From an uncultured Acidobacteriia bacterium (GTDB lineage: Bacteria; Acidobacteriota; Terriglobia; Bryobacterales; Bryobacteraceae): a DNA stretch of 64,000 nucleotides. The stretch spans positions 1 to 64,000 of the forward strand of contig CAITIX010000121.1 in the NCBI GenBank assembly GCA_903892565.1. Direction: 5' to 3'. Both the position numbers and the translations under genes were made by a program. Each line of letters starts with the position of its first letter. The first letter of the stretch is position 1. The notes below the pieces were generated by a model. The model was not told the DNA's origin, did not search any database, and saw only the letters and a list, made by a program, of their open reading frames with translations. This document shows, piece after piece, positions 42,123 through 52,154 of this stretch.

Positions 42123-43826
42123 ATGCCCATCCGCCTCAAACCTGTCGACATCGTCGTAATCGGCCTGGGCGCGGCAGGCGGCGTCGCCGTGTTGCCGTTG
42201 GCCCGCGCAGGACTCAAAATCGCGGCGCTCGAAGCCGGAACCTGGATGCCTCCGCGTGTGTTCCGCGCCGACGAGATGCACAACAACATCCGCAATCTCG
42301 TCACCACCGGCAGCAAAGTCCAGCGCGAGATGCCGACCTTCCGCACCAGCGAATCCGAACCGGCCATGCGGCCTGCCGTGCATCCGATGATGAACGCCAT
42401 CGGCGGCACGTCCATCCACTATTGGGCGCAAAGCTGGCGCTATCATCCGTGGGATTTCAAAGTGCGCTCTGAGGCGCTTCGGCGTTATGGGGCTTCGGCG
42501 CTTCCTGTAGGAAGCGCTATACGCGACTGGCCTCTCACCTACGACGAACTCGAACCCTATTACGATTTGATCGAGCACGAGATCGGCGTCTCCGGCAAGG
42601 CGGGCAACCTAAAAGGAACGCTCGACCCTCGCGGAAATATTTTCGAAGGCCCGCGCCAGCGCGAATATCCCATGCCGCCGTTGCGCGACACCGAGTTCAC
42701 CGACGTCATGATGTCCGCCGGAAAAAAACTCGGCTGGCATCCCTTTCGCGGACCCGCGGCCATCAACTCCGTGCCCTATCGCGGACGCCCCGGCTGCGCT
42801 CTGCACGGCTATTGCGATCGCGGAGGCTGCCACGTCAGCGCCAAGAACGCGACCTCCGTCACCACGATTCCTGAAGCGCTCAAGACCAAGCACCTGACGA
42901 TTTTCGACAACGCGCACGTCACGCGCATTCTCACCGATCGAAATAGCAAGGCGACTGGCGTCCAATACTTGCGCGATGGCAAGGAGTATTTTCAGCCCGC
43001 GAAAGTCGTCATGCTCGGCGCGTACACCTACGAGAACTCCCGCCTGCTACTACTCTCGAAATCCGCCGCGTTCCCCAAGGGACTCTCGAACAACCACGGC
43101 CAAGTGGGCAAGCACTATTTCGGACACTGGGCGTTCGTCAATGTATCCGCGCTGTTCCCCTTCGATCTGAACGCCTGGTATGGCGCGATGGCGCAAAGCG
43201 TGGAGGTCGACGATTTCGGCGACGATCATCAGGACCACGCCGCGCTCGGATTCCTCGGCGGCACCGGATTGCACGTCAGCACCGAAAAGCATCCCATCGC
43301 CTCCGCCGCGATGAACACCTATGGACGCGCGCCATCATTCGGCTCACACTGGAAATCTTTCGTGCGCGAGAACGCCGGACGCTGGGTGTCGGCGTATCTG
43401 CAAAACACGAGCTTCCCTTACGAGAACACCTATCTCGATCTCGATCCCGAGGTGCGCGATCCACTGGGTGATCCTGTTTGCAGAGTGACCAGCGGCCCCA
43501 AGCCCAACGAAGCACGTTCGATGGCCTACGGCCAGGACAAGATGGAAGAGTGGTTTCGCGCGGCAGGCGCGATTGAAGTCCTGAAAACTCCATCAACGGG
43601 CCCCATCCTCAGCACGCACGCTTTCGGAGGCACGCGCATGGGTGACGATCCCGAAACCAACGTGGTGGATCGTTGGGGCATGTCGCACGTAGCGCCGAAT
43701 CTCGCCATCGTCGGCGGCTCCGTCATCGGGACGAGCAGTGCGCGCAATCCCACGCAAACCATTCAGGCGCTCGCCTGGCGCACCGCCGACCACATCATCA
43801 AGAATTGGAGATCACTCGCAAGCTGA
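42123..43826 (+). CDS. GMC family oxidoreductase
   Basis: VDIVVIGLGAAGGVAVLPLARAGLKIAALEAG; GGTSIHYWAQSWRYHPWDF; STHAFGGTRMGDDPETNVVDRWGMSHVAPNLAIVGGSVIGTSSARNPTQTIQALAWRTADHI. Confidence 0.9.
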   Translation: MPIRLKPVDIVVIGLGAAGGVAVLPLARAGLKIAALEAGTWMPPRVFRADEMHNNIRNLVTTGSKVQREMPTFRTSESEPAMRPAVHPMMNAIGGTSIHYWAQSWRYHPWDFKVRSEALRRYGASALPVGSAIRDWPLTYDELEPYYDLIEHEIGVSGKAGNLKGTLDPRGNIFEGPRQREYPMPPLRDTEFTDVMMSAGKKLGWHPFRGPAAINSVPYRGRPGCALHGYCDRGGCHVSAKNATSVTTIPEALKTKHLTIFDNAHVTRILTDRNSKATGVQYLRDGKEYFQPAKVVMLGAYTYENSRLLLLSKSAAFPKGLSNNHGQVGKHYFGHWAFVNVSALFPFDLNAWYGAMAQSVEVDDFGDDHQDHAALGFLGGTGLHVSTEKHPIASAAMNTYGRAPSFGSHWKSFVRENAGRWVSAYLQNTSFPYENTYLDLDPEVRDPLGDPVCRVTSGPKPNEARSMAYGQDKMEEWFRAAGAIEVLKTPSTGPILSTHAFGGTRMGDDPETNVVDRWGMSHVAPNLAIVGGSVIGTSSARNPTQTIQALAWRTADHIIKNWRSLAS

Positions 43827-43835
43827 CCCGGTAGA

Positions 43836-43860
43836 ACCCCGTCCCGTCAGGGCGGGGATG
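43836..43860. repeat. GC-rich hairpin element aaccccgtcccgtcagggcggggat, copy 1
   Basis: Identical 25-mer at 44695..44719. Confidence 0.88.
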
Positions 43861-43882
43861 CAGCCGCCACGCACACTACGAT

Positions 43883-44530
43883 CTAGTTCTTCAGCGGCTT
43901 CAGTTCTGGCTTCTCGCCATCCGGCAGCGGATAGCGATCGATATCGAGCATCATCGACACGAAACAGTAGTAGCCCATCACGCCCGTCAGATCCACCGCA
44001 CCCTTTTCGCCAAACATCTTCACCACCGCTGCGAACGATGCGTCGCTCACTTCCTTCTTCTGCAGCAGTTCGTTTGCGAAGTTGTAGATGGCCGTCTCAT
44101 CGGCTTGCATCCCCGTGGGACGCTTACCCACGGCAATGGCGTCGATGATTGCCGGATTCAATCCCGCCGCCAGCGCGGCCTTCTTATGTGCCGACCATTC
44201 GTACTGCGCGTTCCAAAAGCGGCCCGTCATAATGATCGCCATCTCATTCAGCTTCTTGGGAAGCGAGGAATGAAAGCGCACCAGCGCGCCCAGCTTCTGC
44301 GCCGCGTCGCCCACCTCGGGGCTGCGCAAGGTGACGTTGAACGGACCATTCATGCCGCCGCGCTCGCCTGCCAGCAAGTGATCCGCCATGGCTTTCTGCT
44401 CGGGGGTCAGCTTGTCATACGTGAGCGGTTTGAAACGATCTCCGCGCAGGTGCAGGTCGGGATTCGATTTCGTCTGCGCCAGCGCAAGACCGACGGCGAA
44501 AACGCTAAGAACAGTGATGGGGAGACGCAT
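43883..44530 (-). CDS. Secreted carboxymuconolactone decarboxylase-like (AhpD-like) protein
   Basis: Signal peptide MRLPITVLSVFAVGLALAQ; MNGPFNVTLRSPEVGDAAQKLGALVRFHSSLPKKLNEMAIIMTGRFWNAQYEWSAHKKAALAAGL. Confidence 0.85.
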   Translation of the reverse strand: MRLPITVLSVFAVGLALAQTKSNPDLHLRGDRFKPLTYDKLTPEQKAMADHLLAGERGGMNGPFNVTLRSPEVGDAAQKLGALVRFHSSLPKKLNEMAIIMTGRFWNAQYEWSAHKKAALAAGLNPAIIDAIAVGKRPTGMQADETAIYNFANELLQKKEVSDASFAAVVKMFGEKGAVDLTGVMGYYCFVSMMLDIDRYPLPDGEKPELKPLKN

Positions 44531-44694
44531 GATGATTCCTCTTTCCGGTGACGCGCAAGAGCGCAACATTCAGCCCGCTTCGCCCACGGCAAAGCGCTCG
44601 GATCATCATACTACCTTACGTCCCGAAAAGCGGAGGCGGCCCAAAACCAGCAGCCTGTCGTAATACGATCCTCGGGCTTACGCCACGGGGTTAT

Positions 44695-44719
44695 AACCCC
44701 GTCCCGTCAGGGCGGGGAT
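44695..44719. repeat. GC-rich hairpin element, copy 2
   Basis: Same 25-mer as 43836..43860. Confidence 0.88.
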
Positions 44720-44751
44720 TCGGCGCTACTTTTGCGAGCAGCGCTAGGGCT

Positions 44752-44810
44752 TAGCACCGAACCGCGACCGTCAGGGAGCGGACAAAATGAAAACGTTCTC
44801 TTTGCGGAAG
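44752..44810 (+). repeat. REP-like element, single copy
   Basis: agcaccgaaccgcgaccgtcagggagcggacaaaatgaaaacgttctctttgcgg. Confidence 0.85.
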
Positions 44811-44848
44811 GTCACGAGCGGCCTTCAGCGCACCGGTCTGCGGCAAAC

Positions 44849-45724
44849 TCAGCCCGCGCGCCTTGCGTGCACAATCCTGCGCGAGAACCAATGTCCCGCC
44901 GGACGCAGCATGCCGTCGTTGTTGCCCACGGCTTCCACGCTTGCAAAGCCCAGCTTCTTCAGCACCTGTTTGAAGCACGCTTCGTTGGGCAACCACCAGC
45001 AAATATCGTCTTCGCCGAGCTTTTCGCCGCCGCGATAAATCATCGCCGGGGCATCGTCCGGATTTCCCGGCATCTCTTGCGCGACGATTAACGTCCCGCG
45101 GCACATCTTCGCCGCCGCGACTAAAGCATCAAAAGGACGCAACGTGTGCACCAGAATATCGCCCAGGAAAACGAGGTCAAAACTCGGGCGACCCAAATTC
45201 TCCGGTGAGATATCGTAAATCGAACTGTAGCGCCGGACGACTCTGGAGCCCAACAGGCGGGCACACAGCCGGAACGGCGCATCCAATAAATAATGATGCA
45301 GCTCCGCCGCCGAGTACTCGCGGACCAAACCTTCGAGCTGATCCGCCGAATGCGGCACGATCATATGCTGGATCGTCTTGAGCAGAGTGCTCGTCTCCTG
45401 GCCCGGGAAGCGATCCAGCATTTCGAGCGACGGCAAATCGACCGACGTCACCTGCGCGCCCCGACGCTCAAACTCGAACGTCCAGAAGCCGCTGGCGGAG
45501 CCGATGTCGAGCACCGTCATGCCATCCATGCGCTCCGGTAATTGAAACGCATCGAGCTTGTCGCGGTAATCGTACATGCCGGGCGTCGTGAGGCCTTCGG
45601 CAAGATCCACCGTGTGATACCAGTAATAGCGGTCGATGTCCGCGACGCCCATCTGCTGCAAGCGGGCATTGAATTTCGCGACGTCCGCCGCGTATTGTTC
45701 GACAACGGAAACAGTAGTGGACAT
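44849..45724 (-). CDS. SAM-dependent methyltransferase, CmoB/DUF1698-like
   Basis: YYWYHTVDLAEGLTTPGMYDYRDKLDAFQLPERMDGMTVLDIGSASGFWTFEFERRGAQVTSVDLPS; DLVFLGDILVHTLRPFDALVAAAKMC. Confidence 0.82.
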   Translation of the reverse strand: MSTTVSVVEQYAADVAKFNARLQQMGVADIDRYYWYHTVDLAEGLTTPGMYDYRDKLDAFQLPERMDGMTVLDIGSASGFWTFEFERRGAQVTSVDLPSLEMLDRFPGQETSTLLKTIQHMIVPHSADQLEGLVREYSAAELHHYLLDAPFRLCARLLGSRVVRRYSSIYDISPENLGRPSFDLVFLGDILVHTLRPFDALVAAAKMCRGTLIVAQEMPGNPDDAPAMIYRGGEKLGEDDICWWLPNEACFKQVLKKLGFASVEAVGNNDGMLRPAGHWFSRRIVHARRAG

Positions 45725-47007
45725 CAGGCTTTCACCGCAAAGTAGACCATCCCGGCCGTCAGCACCAGCATGACAATAGCCGTAGACCAGGCGATCAGAT
45801 TCTGCCAAATGTTATTCGTATATTCCTGCATGATTCGTTTGCGATTCACGAGCATCAACATATAGAAAAGCACGAATGGCAGCAGGACGCCATTGGCCAC
45901 CTGCGAAAACAGCATTACTTTTAAGAGCGGCATGTGCGGAAGCAGCACAAACCCGGCCCCGGAGACGATCAACAGCGTATACAGCCAGTAGAAAATTGGA
46001 GCCTCGGAAAAGCGCTTCTCCACGCCCGACTCAAAGCCCAAGCCTTCGCAAATATTGTAGGCCGTGGCCAACGGCAGAATCGCCGCCGCCAGCACCGACG
46101 CGTTCACCAACCCGATCGCAAACAGCGCGCCGGCAAAGCGTCCCGCGAAGGGCACCAGCGCCTTGGCCGCGTCCGCCGCGTCCGTGATTTCCCCGCCCCC
46201 GGATTTGTAAATCGTCGCCGCGCACGCCACCACAATGAAGAACGCAATCACGTCCGTTACGATGCAGCCGACGATCACGTCCCACCGGCTCAGCGAATAA
46301 TGGCGGCGGTCCACGCCCTTTTCGACAATCGACGCCTGCAGATAGAACTGCATCCACGGCGTAATCGTCGTGCCGATCAAGCCGACGATCATGATGATGT
46401 ACTGTTGATCGCCATGAAACTGCGGCACGAGCGTGTCATGCAGCGCGAGTTTCCAGTCGGGCTTCGCCAGATACGCCGAAATCGGATACGTGAAATAGAT
46501 CAGCGAAAACAGGATCAGCATGCGCTCCACAGGCTTGTAGCGCCCACGCACAATCACCAGCCACACCACGGCAGCACCCACAGGAACGGATAAATATCGA
46601 TTGACGCCGAACACGCCCATGCCGGAGGCGATGCCCGCAAACTCGGCCGCAATGTTGCCGAAATCCGCGATGCTCAAGATCGCCATCGTGATAAACGTCG
46701 CACGCAGGCCAAACTCTTCGCGGATTAAATCCGAAAGTCCTTTGCCGGTAACGGCCCCCATACGCGCGGCCATCTCTTGCACCACAATCAGCGCGATGGT
46801 CGTCGGGATCAGCGTCCACAGCAGCGAATAGCCGAACTTGGCTCCCGCCTGCGAATAGGTGAGGATGCCGCCGGGGTCATTATCGACGTTGGCCGTGATA
46901 AATCCGGGCCCCATGACCGACAAAAAGGCGATAATCCGGTACCGGAACATCGACAGATTGGCTGTCCGGCGCACTAACGGCTTCGGGATGGAGTGTTCGC
47001 CTCTCAC
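45724..47007 (-). CDS. Nramp-family divalent metal transporter, divergent
   Basis: MGPGFITANVDNDPGGILTYSQAGAKFGYSLLWTLI; GLIGTTITPWMQFYLQASIVEKG; 11 or so TM segments. Confidence 0.88.
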   Translation of the reverse strand: MRGEHSIPKPLVRRTANLSMFRYRIIAFLSVMGPGFITANVDNDPGGILTYSQAGAKFGYSLLWTLIPTTIALIVVQEMAARMGAVTGKGLSDLIREEFGLRATFITMAILSIADFGNIAAEFAGIASGMGVFGVNRYLSVPVGAAVVWLVIVRGRYKPVERMLILFSLIYFTYPISAYLAKPDWKLALHDTLVPQFHGDQQYIIMIVGLIGTTITPWMQFYLQASIVEKGVDRRHYSLSRWDVIVGCIVTDVIAFFIVVACAATIYKSGGGEITDAADAAKALVPFAGRFAGALFAIGLVNASVLAAAILPLATAYNICEGLGFESGVEKRFSEAPIFYWLYTLLIVSGAGFVLLPHMPLLKVMLFSQVANGVLLPFVLFYMLMLVNRKRIMQEYTNNIWQNLIAWSTAIVMLVLTAGMVYFAVKA

Positions 47008-47128
47008 GTCTCATTTGAGGCTACAGGTTACGAGCAACCGGAGGCAAGTTTTGCGCGTTACAAAGTGATTTCAAACCCTCACTTGGGCGGCCACGAGCCA
47101 GTAATATCAGATAAAATCAAAATCACCC

Positions 47129-48271
47129 ATGCGCAGGAACTTGGAATCAACAATTGTTTCATCCATCTTGACGTCGGCAAAGACGTCTCCAATAAAGACG
47201 TCGAGGATCTTGGTTCTCGTCGGCGCCGTCTTCGCGTTCGCGTGCCTGCCCGCCGGCGCCCAATGGCTGAACTATCCCACGAAAGGGATCCCTCGCACGC
47301 CGGACGGCAAGCCGAATCTCGCCGCGCCCGCGCCGCGCACCGCCGACGGACATCCCGATTTCTCCGGCCTGTGGAACAAGCTCTCGCCGAAATATTCGCG
47401 CAACGTCACCGCCGATTTGAAACCCTCGGAGATCCAGCCCGCGGCCCGCGCTCTGGTGGAACAGCGCGCCGAAAACCTGCAGAAGGATTACATGAACTCG
47501 TTGTGCCTGCCTCTCGGCCCCGGCTATCCGACATCTGCCGATAGCCAAGGCGGCGAGATGGAAAAGATCATCCAGACGCCCGACCTCATCGCCATTTTGA
47601 ATACCGATCTCACCTTCCGCCAGATCTTCCTCGACGGTCGCCCTCTCGAAAAAGACCCCAACCCCAGTTGGATGGGCTACTCCGTAGGCCGTTGGGATGG
47701 CGACACGCTGGTGGTCGAAAGCTTCGGCTTCAACGACGCCACCTGGCTCGATCATGACGGACATCCTCACACCGAGGCCTTGCGCATGACAGAACGCTAT
47801 CGCCGCCGCAACTTCGGGAGCCTCGACGTCGAGATCACTTATTCCGATCCCGCGATTTACTCCCGCTCCTGGACTGTTGCGGTTCGGCGCGAACTGGCCC
47901 CAGACACCGAGATGCTCGAATGGGTCTGCAACACGAACAACAAAGAACACTGGGTGGGCACCGCGTCCGACGATTACAAGAACGAATTCAAGATCGCGCC
48001 CGCTGTTCTGGCGTCCTACGTGGGAACGTACAAAGAGCAGCCGCCCATCTGGCGCAGCGAACCGCGCGTCCTCGAATTGAGCATCACCGATGGCCACTTG
48101 TATGGAAACGCCGATGGACGCGGCAACGTGCGCCTGGCCGCAGTCTCCGAAACCGAGTTCTCGGGATTATACGGACTCAACGTGGAAGTCACCAAACCGG
48201 CGTCGGGGTCCGCGCAACAGTTGTTCGTGAAACACGTCTCGGGGAATTATCGGTTTATCCGGCAGAAGTAG
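47129..48271 (+). CDS. Secreted hypothetical protein; paralogue of 863..1654
   Basis: QWLNYPTKGIPRTPDGKPNLAAPAPRTADGHPDFSGLWNKL; shared RQIFLDGRPLxxDPxPxWxGYSxGxWDGDxLVVxSxGxxDxxWLD. Confidence 0.8.
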   Translation: MRRNLESTIVSSILTSAKTSPIKTSRILVLVGAVFAFACLPAGAQWLNYPTKGIPRTPDGKPNLAAPAPRTADGHPDFSGLWNKLSPKYSRNVTADLKPSEIQPAARALVEQRAENLQKDYMNSLCLPLGPGYPTSADSQGGEMEKIIQTPDLIAILNTDLTFRQIFLDGRPLEKDPNPSWMGYSVGRWDGDTLVVESFGFNDATWLDHDGHPHTEALRMTERYRRRNFGSLDVEITYSDPAIYSRSWTVAVRRELAPDTEMLEWVCNTNNKEHWVGTASDDYKNEFKIAPAVLASYVGTYKEQPPIWRSEPRVLELSITDGHLYGNADGRGNVRLAAVSETEFSGLYGLNVEVTKPASGSAQQLFVKHVSGNYRFIRQK

Positions 48272-48405
48272 GCCCCCGTCGCCACAAGCGGCGTTGAATG
48301 AGCACGATACGCGCGAATTCAAAGCGCCCGCTGGCATCGGATCTGGAATCCGCACATTTCCCTTCGTGCAGCGGCTGCGCTATGCCGCTAGAATGAAGAT
48401 GCACT

Positions 48406-49215
48406 TTGATGCTGGCTCAACACGACCTTTCCAAACTGAGTGTTCGTCAATTCGCCGAGCGATTCCGCGGCGAGATGATCCCCCTCAGCAATACGTTCTC
48501 CTACTTCTGCGCCTCCACGCCTCTTTCGGAAGAAGACCTGAAAGAATACCTGGAGGAGCCTGTGGCCGCGCTGCCTCCCTCCGTTGCGGCGGCCTTGCCG
48601 AAGATCTCCATCTTCCTGGTCCCGTATCTGGAACGCGCCGGAGCTCCGGAAAAGAAGAAAGCTCCCGCGGCGCCAACGCTCGTGCCTTCGGCCGATTACG
48701 TGTCTATCGAGCGGCCTCCTGACGAATTGCTCTCGACGTCCACGCAATTGAAGCTGGGCGATGAAACTGTGCTGGCCTTCGCGCTGAAGGATCAGGAAGT
48801 GGCGGAGTATCACTATCGCCTGTATCATTTGCTCGCGACGTTGATGGCCGATCGCACCGCCACTACCGCGGATGGCCACAAGGTCGACAATCGCTACTCG
48901 CACTTGTTGCGTGAAGAGCTCAGCGCCGACGTTCACGGCGAAGTCGACGAACCCAGCTGGCGCTTGAAGCAGACACTACGCCGCCCAGGTGGATCTCGCA
49001 TGGGACAACGCGGCAAGGCCTTTAGCGAATACGAGCGGCAATCGTTCATCGATACGCTGACGCTTTACTTGCACGGCATCTGCTGCGACATCGACGTCGA
49101 CACCGGCCCGCGCCAGTTGCCCAGCCGCAATTTGCGCAAGCGCCTGATGTTGCTGGAACAGTTGTTCCCGCCGCCCAAGGGCTACGTCATTTTCCCCGAG
49201 CAGTTGGAAGCCTAA
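48406..49215 (+). CDS. Hypothetical protein (about 269 aa)
   Basis: Long ORF, typical codon pattern, close to the downstream asparagine synthase-like gene. Confidence 0.7.
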   Translation: MMLAQHDLSKLSVRQFAERFRGEMIPLSNTFSYFCASTPLSEEDLKEYLEEPVAALPPSVAAALPKISIFLVPYLERAGAPEKKKAPAAPTLVPSADYVSIERPPDELLSTSTQLKLGDETVLAFALKDQEVAEYHYRLYHLLATLMADRTATTADGHKVDNRYSHLLREELSADVHGEVDEPSWRLKQTLRRPGGSRMGQRGKAFSEYERQSFIDTLTLYLHGICCDIDVDTGPRQLPSRNLRKRLMLLEQLFPPPKGYVIFPEQLEA

Positions 49216-49230
49216 CGGAGCGCGTCCGAC

Positions 49231-51183
49231 GTGTGCGGCATCGCCGGATTCACTCATCTACGCCGCCCCGCCGACGCCTCGCGCATTTGGACCGTTACGC
49301 GGGCGATCACGCATCGCGGACCAGATAAACAGGACATCTGGGAATCCGAGCGCGTCTCTCTAGGCGCCGTTCGCCTGCGCATCATCGACCTCACGCATGG
49401 CGATCAGCCGATGTTCTCTCCCGACGGTGGGACGGTTCTCGTTTTTAACGGAGAGGTCTACAACCACGTCGAACTTCGTCGCGAGCTTGAAGCACTAGGC
49501 CATCGCTTCGAAACGCATTGCGATACGGAAGTCGTCCTGCATGCATTTCTGCAATGGGACGTCGAAGCATTCCCGCGCCTGCGCGGCATGTTCGGCGCGG
49601 CGTTTTGGAACGAAGCGCAACGGCGGCTCGTGCTGGTGCGCGATCGCCTCGGCATCAAGCCTCTCTATTACACGTTGCGCCAGGGCGATCTCTACTTCGG
49701 CTCGGAGATGAAGACGATCCTGCTGCATCCGGAAATCCCGCGTCGCGTGAATCCGTCGGCGCTCGATCGCTATCTCTCACTCAACTACATTCCCGGCACC
49801 GAGACGATGGTCGAAGGCATCGAAAAGCTTTCGCCCGGATGCTGGATGGAATGGCGCGGCACGGGCTCCGCGGGCACAGGAGCAGTTGCCATCCATCGCT
49901 ACTGGGAGTTAAATTTTCAACCCGAAGCACGCTGGGATCTGCCCTCCGCCAAGCAGGAGCTCGATCGTCTGCTGCGCGAGTCGATCAAAGAACATCTCAT
50001 CTCGGACGCGCCTCTCGGCGTGTGGTCGAGCGGCGGGCTCGATTCGTCGACCATCCTGCACTATGCCGCCGAGCAGTCGTCTTCGAAATTAAAAACGTTC
50101 TCCGTATCGTTTCGAGGACGCAGCTTCGACGAGACTCCGTACTTCCGCGAAATCGCGAAGCACTACGACACGGATCATCACGAGTTCGACCTGAATCCCG
50201 AGGTCGACCTGCAATCCGCCATTGAAGATTTCGCAACCTATTCCGACGAACCGAGCGCCGACGCGGGCGCGCTGCCCGTGTGGTTCCTTTCGAAGATGTG
50301 CCGCCAGGATGTGACCGTAGCGCTTTCCGGCGACGGCGCTGACGAGCTTTTTGGCGGATACAAAACGTACATCGCAGATCGCTACGCTAAACACCTGCGC
50401 CGGTTGCCGCGTGGCATTCGCGCTCTTGCAGCCCGCGCCGCGCACTTGCTGCCCGTATCCGATGAAAAGATCGGCCTGGATTACAAAATCGTGCGCATGC
50501 TGGAAGGCTCGCTGCTCGATCCCGTCGACGCGCATTTGTATTGGAACGGAACGTTCGGGGAAGAGCAACGCCGTGCGCTGCTCGCAAATCCCACGTGGCA
50601 GGCCGCAAGACTTCGTTTGCCCGGCAGCGTCTTTGCAGGCAAAAACGTCGGCGAGTTGAACCAGTTCTTGTGGCTCGATCAGATGTGCTATTTGCCCGAC
50701 GACATCCTCAACAAGTGCGACCGCATGAGCATGGCGCATTCGCTCGAAGTGCGTCCGCCCTTCCTCGATCACCGCATCGCCGAATTCGCCGCGCAGTTGC
50801 CCGAAGACCTGAAGATTCGCGGCTCACAACTGAAATTTATCTTGCGCGACTTGATGCGCGACAAGCTGCCTCCGGCGATCATGAATCGCGGCAAAGAGGG
50901 TTTCGATATCCCCGCGCATCATTGGCTCCGAACCACGCTGCGGCCTTTGCTGACGGAAACCTTGAGCGAGAAGAACGTCCGCGCGTCGGGATTATTTCAT
51001 TGGGAAGCCGTCGAACGCGTGCTGCGCGCGCATCTCGAACGCCGCGCCAATCTCGGCTATCACTTATGGGGATTGTTAGTGCTCTTCCTGTGGCTGAAGC
51101 GCTGGCAGATCGAGCCGCCCGGCGAATGGACTGCGCCCCGGAATGTCAGCGCAGGGCAAGGTTCGCTCTGCGACATCCTCTAG
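49231..51183 (+). CDS. asnB: Asparagine synthase (glutamine-hydrolysing)
   Basis: MCGIAGF catalytic Cys2; ITHRGPDKQD; VFNGEVYNHVELRRELEALGHRFETHCDTEVVLHAF; GVWSSGGLDSSTI; ALSGDGADELFGGY. Confidence 0.93.
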   Translation: MCGIAGFTHLRRPADASRIWTVTRAITHRGPDKQDIWESERVSLGAVRLRIIDLTHGDQPMFSPDGGTVLVFNGEVYNHVELRRELEALGHRFETHCDTEVVLHAFLQWDVEAFPRLRGMFGAAFWNEAQRRLVLVRDRLGIKPLYYTLRQGDLYFGSEMKTILLHPEIPRRVNPSALDRYLSLNYIPGTETMVEGIEKLSPGCWMEWRGTGSAGTGAVAIHRYWELNFQPEARWDLPSAKQELDRLLRESIKEHLISDAPLGVWSSGGLDSSTILHYAAEQSSSKLKTFSVSFRGRSFDETPYFREIAKHYDTDHHEFDLNPEVDLQSAIEDFATYSDEPSADAGALPVWFLSKMCRQDVTVALSGDGADELFGGYKTYIADRYAKHLRRLPRGIRALAARAAHLLPVSDEKIGLDYKIVRMLEGSLLDPVDAHLYWNGTFGEEQRRALLANPTWQAARLRLPGSVFAGKNVGELNQFLWLDQMCYLPDDILNKCDRMSMAHSLEVRPPFLDHRIAEFAAQLPEDLKIRGSQLKFILRDLMRDKLPPAIMNRGKEGFDIPAHHWLRTTLRPLLTETLSEKNVRASGLFHWEAVERVLRAHLERRANLGYHLWGLLVLFLWLKRWQIEPPGEWTAPRNVSAGQGSLCDIL

Positions 51184-51209
51184 AAGCCTGTCGCGAGGAG
51201 ATCGTTACA

Positions 51210-51302
51210 ACGGCCCCTCCTTTACAGTCGCGGTTCGGTGCTGTCGTGACGAAAAGACAGTGTCCAGCACTGAACCGCGACCGTAAGGGAGCGGACAGAA
51301 TG
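51210..51302. repeat. REP/BIME-like inverted pair
   Basis: cctttacagtcgcggttcggtgctg ... cagcactgaaccgcgaccgtaagggagcggacag. Confidence 0.85.
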
Positions 51303-51342
51303 ATAACGTGTTCTCTGCGGGACAGGTCGCCCGCAAACTCAC

Positions 51343-52110
51343 CTACTTCACGCTGAAATCCCAAATCCGCGGCATCATCTTTCCTTCGGTGTATTCAATC
51401 AGCGCGTATTCACCCGGCTCCAGTGGCTTCTCGGGCCAGATCTTGTAGAGCAGATCGCCCTCCTGCTTCTTGAACGTGGGGACGATGTCCACTTTCTCAT
51501 CCACCATGCGATCCTGCTTCACTTGCAGGACGCTGGCGTTCTCCACAACGCGGGCATCTTTCTTCAGCGTCAGCTTGGCGACCCCGAAACTCTGCTCTTC
51601 GGATAAACGAAAGAAAAACTCGGGCTCGCGCCCGTCCACCTTATTCGCGGACGTCAGCCCATCGAGCTCAATCGTCACCTTGCCCGCGATCGGAATCGGA
51701 GCCAGCATGCGCAGCACCGTGCGCTTGGTGTCGTTGTTGATCTTCGGCTCGGCGATCTTGATCGTCTCAAGCTTCTCGCCGCGCATATAGTAAACGCCAG
51801 GATCTGCCGGAATCGACTGGATCAGCTTGCGTTCCGCCTTAATGGCGGCATTTTCTTCCTCCACCACCTTGTTGGCTTCCTTGGCGATGGCCTGCTGCTC
51901 GGTGGCTTCTTTCTTCGTGCGCTCCAGATCCACAAGTTCCAGCGGGATCTCTTCCCAATCACTGCGCTCGGTGGAGTAGTAGCGCACGCGATCCGGCTGC
52001 ACTTGATACTCGCGCATGAGCTGATAGTCGCCGTCTTTCAAATACAGGCGATCCGCCGCAGCGGCGAAAACCGCAGTCAAGCACAGGATCGAAATGGCAC
52101 GACGCAACAT
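51343..52110 (-). CDS. Secreted hypothetical protein
   Basis: Signal peptide MLRRAISILCLTAVFAAAADRLYLKDGDYQLMREYQVQPDRVRYYSTERSDWEEIPLELVD. Confidence 0.75.
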   Translation of the reverse strand: MLRRAISILCLTAVFAAAADRLYLKDGDYQLMREYQVQPDRVRYYSTERSDWEEIPLELVDLERTKKEATEQQAIAKEANKVVEEENAAIKAERKLIQSIPADPGVYYMRGEKLETIKIAEPKINNDTKRTVLRMLAPIPIAGKVTIELDGLTSANKVDGREPEFFFRLSEEQSFGVAKLTLKKDARVVENASVLQVKQDRMVDEKVDIVPTFKKQEGDLLYKIWPEKPLEPGEYALIEYTEGKMMPRIWDFSVK

Positions 52111-52154
52111 TCTGCCTTTATTATGACCAGCCTTTATGATGGATAGTACGACCT

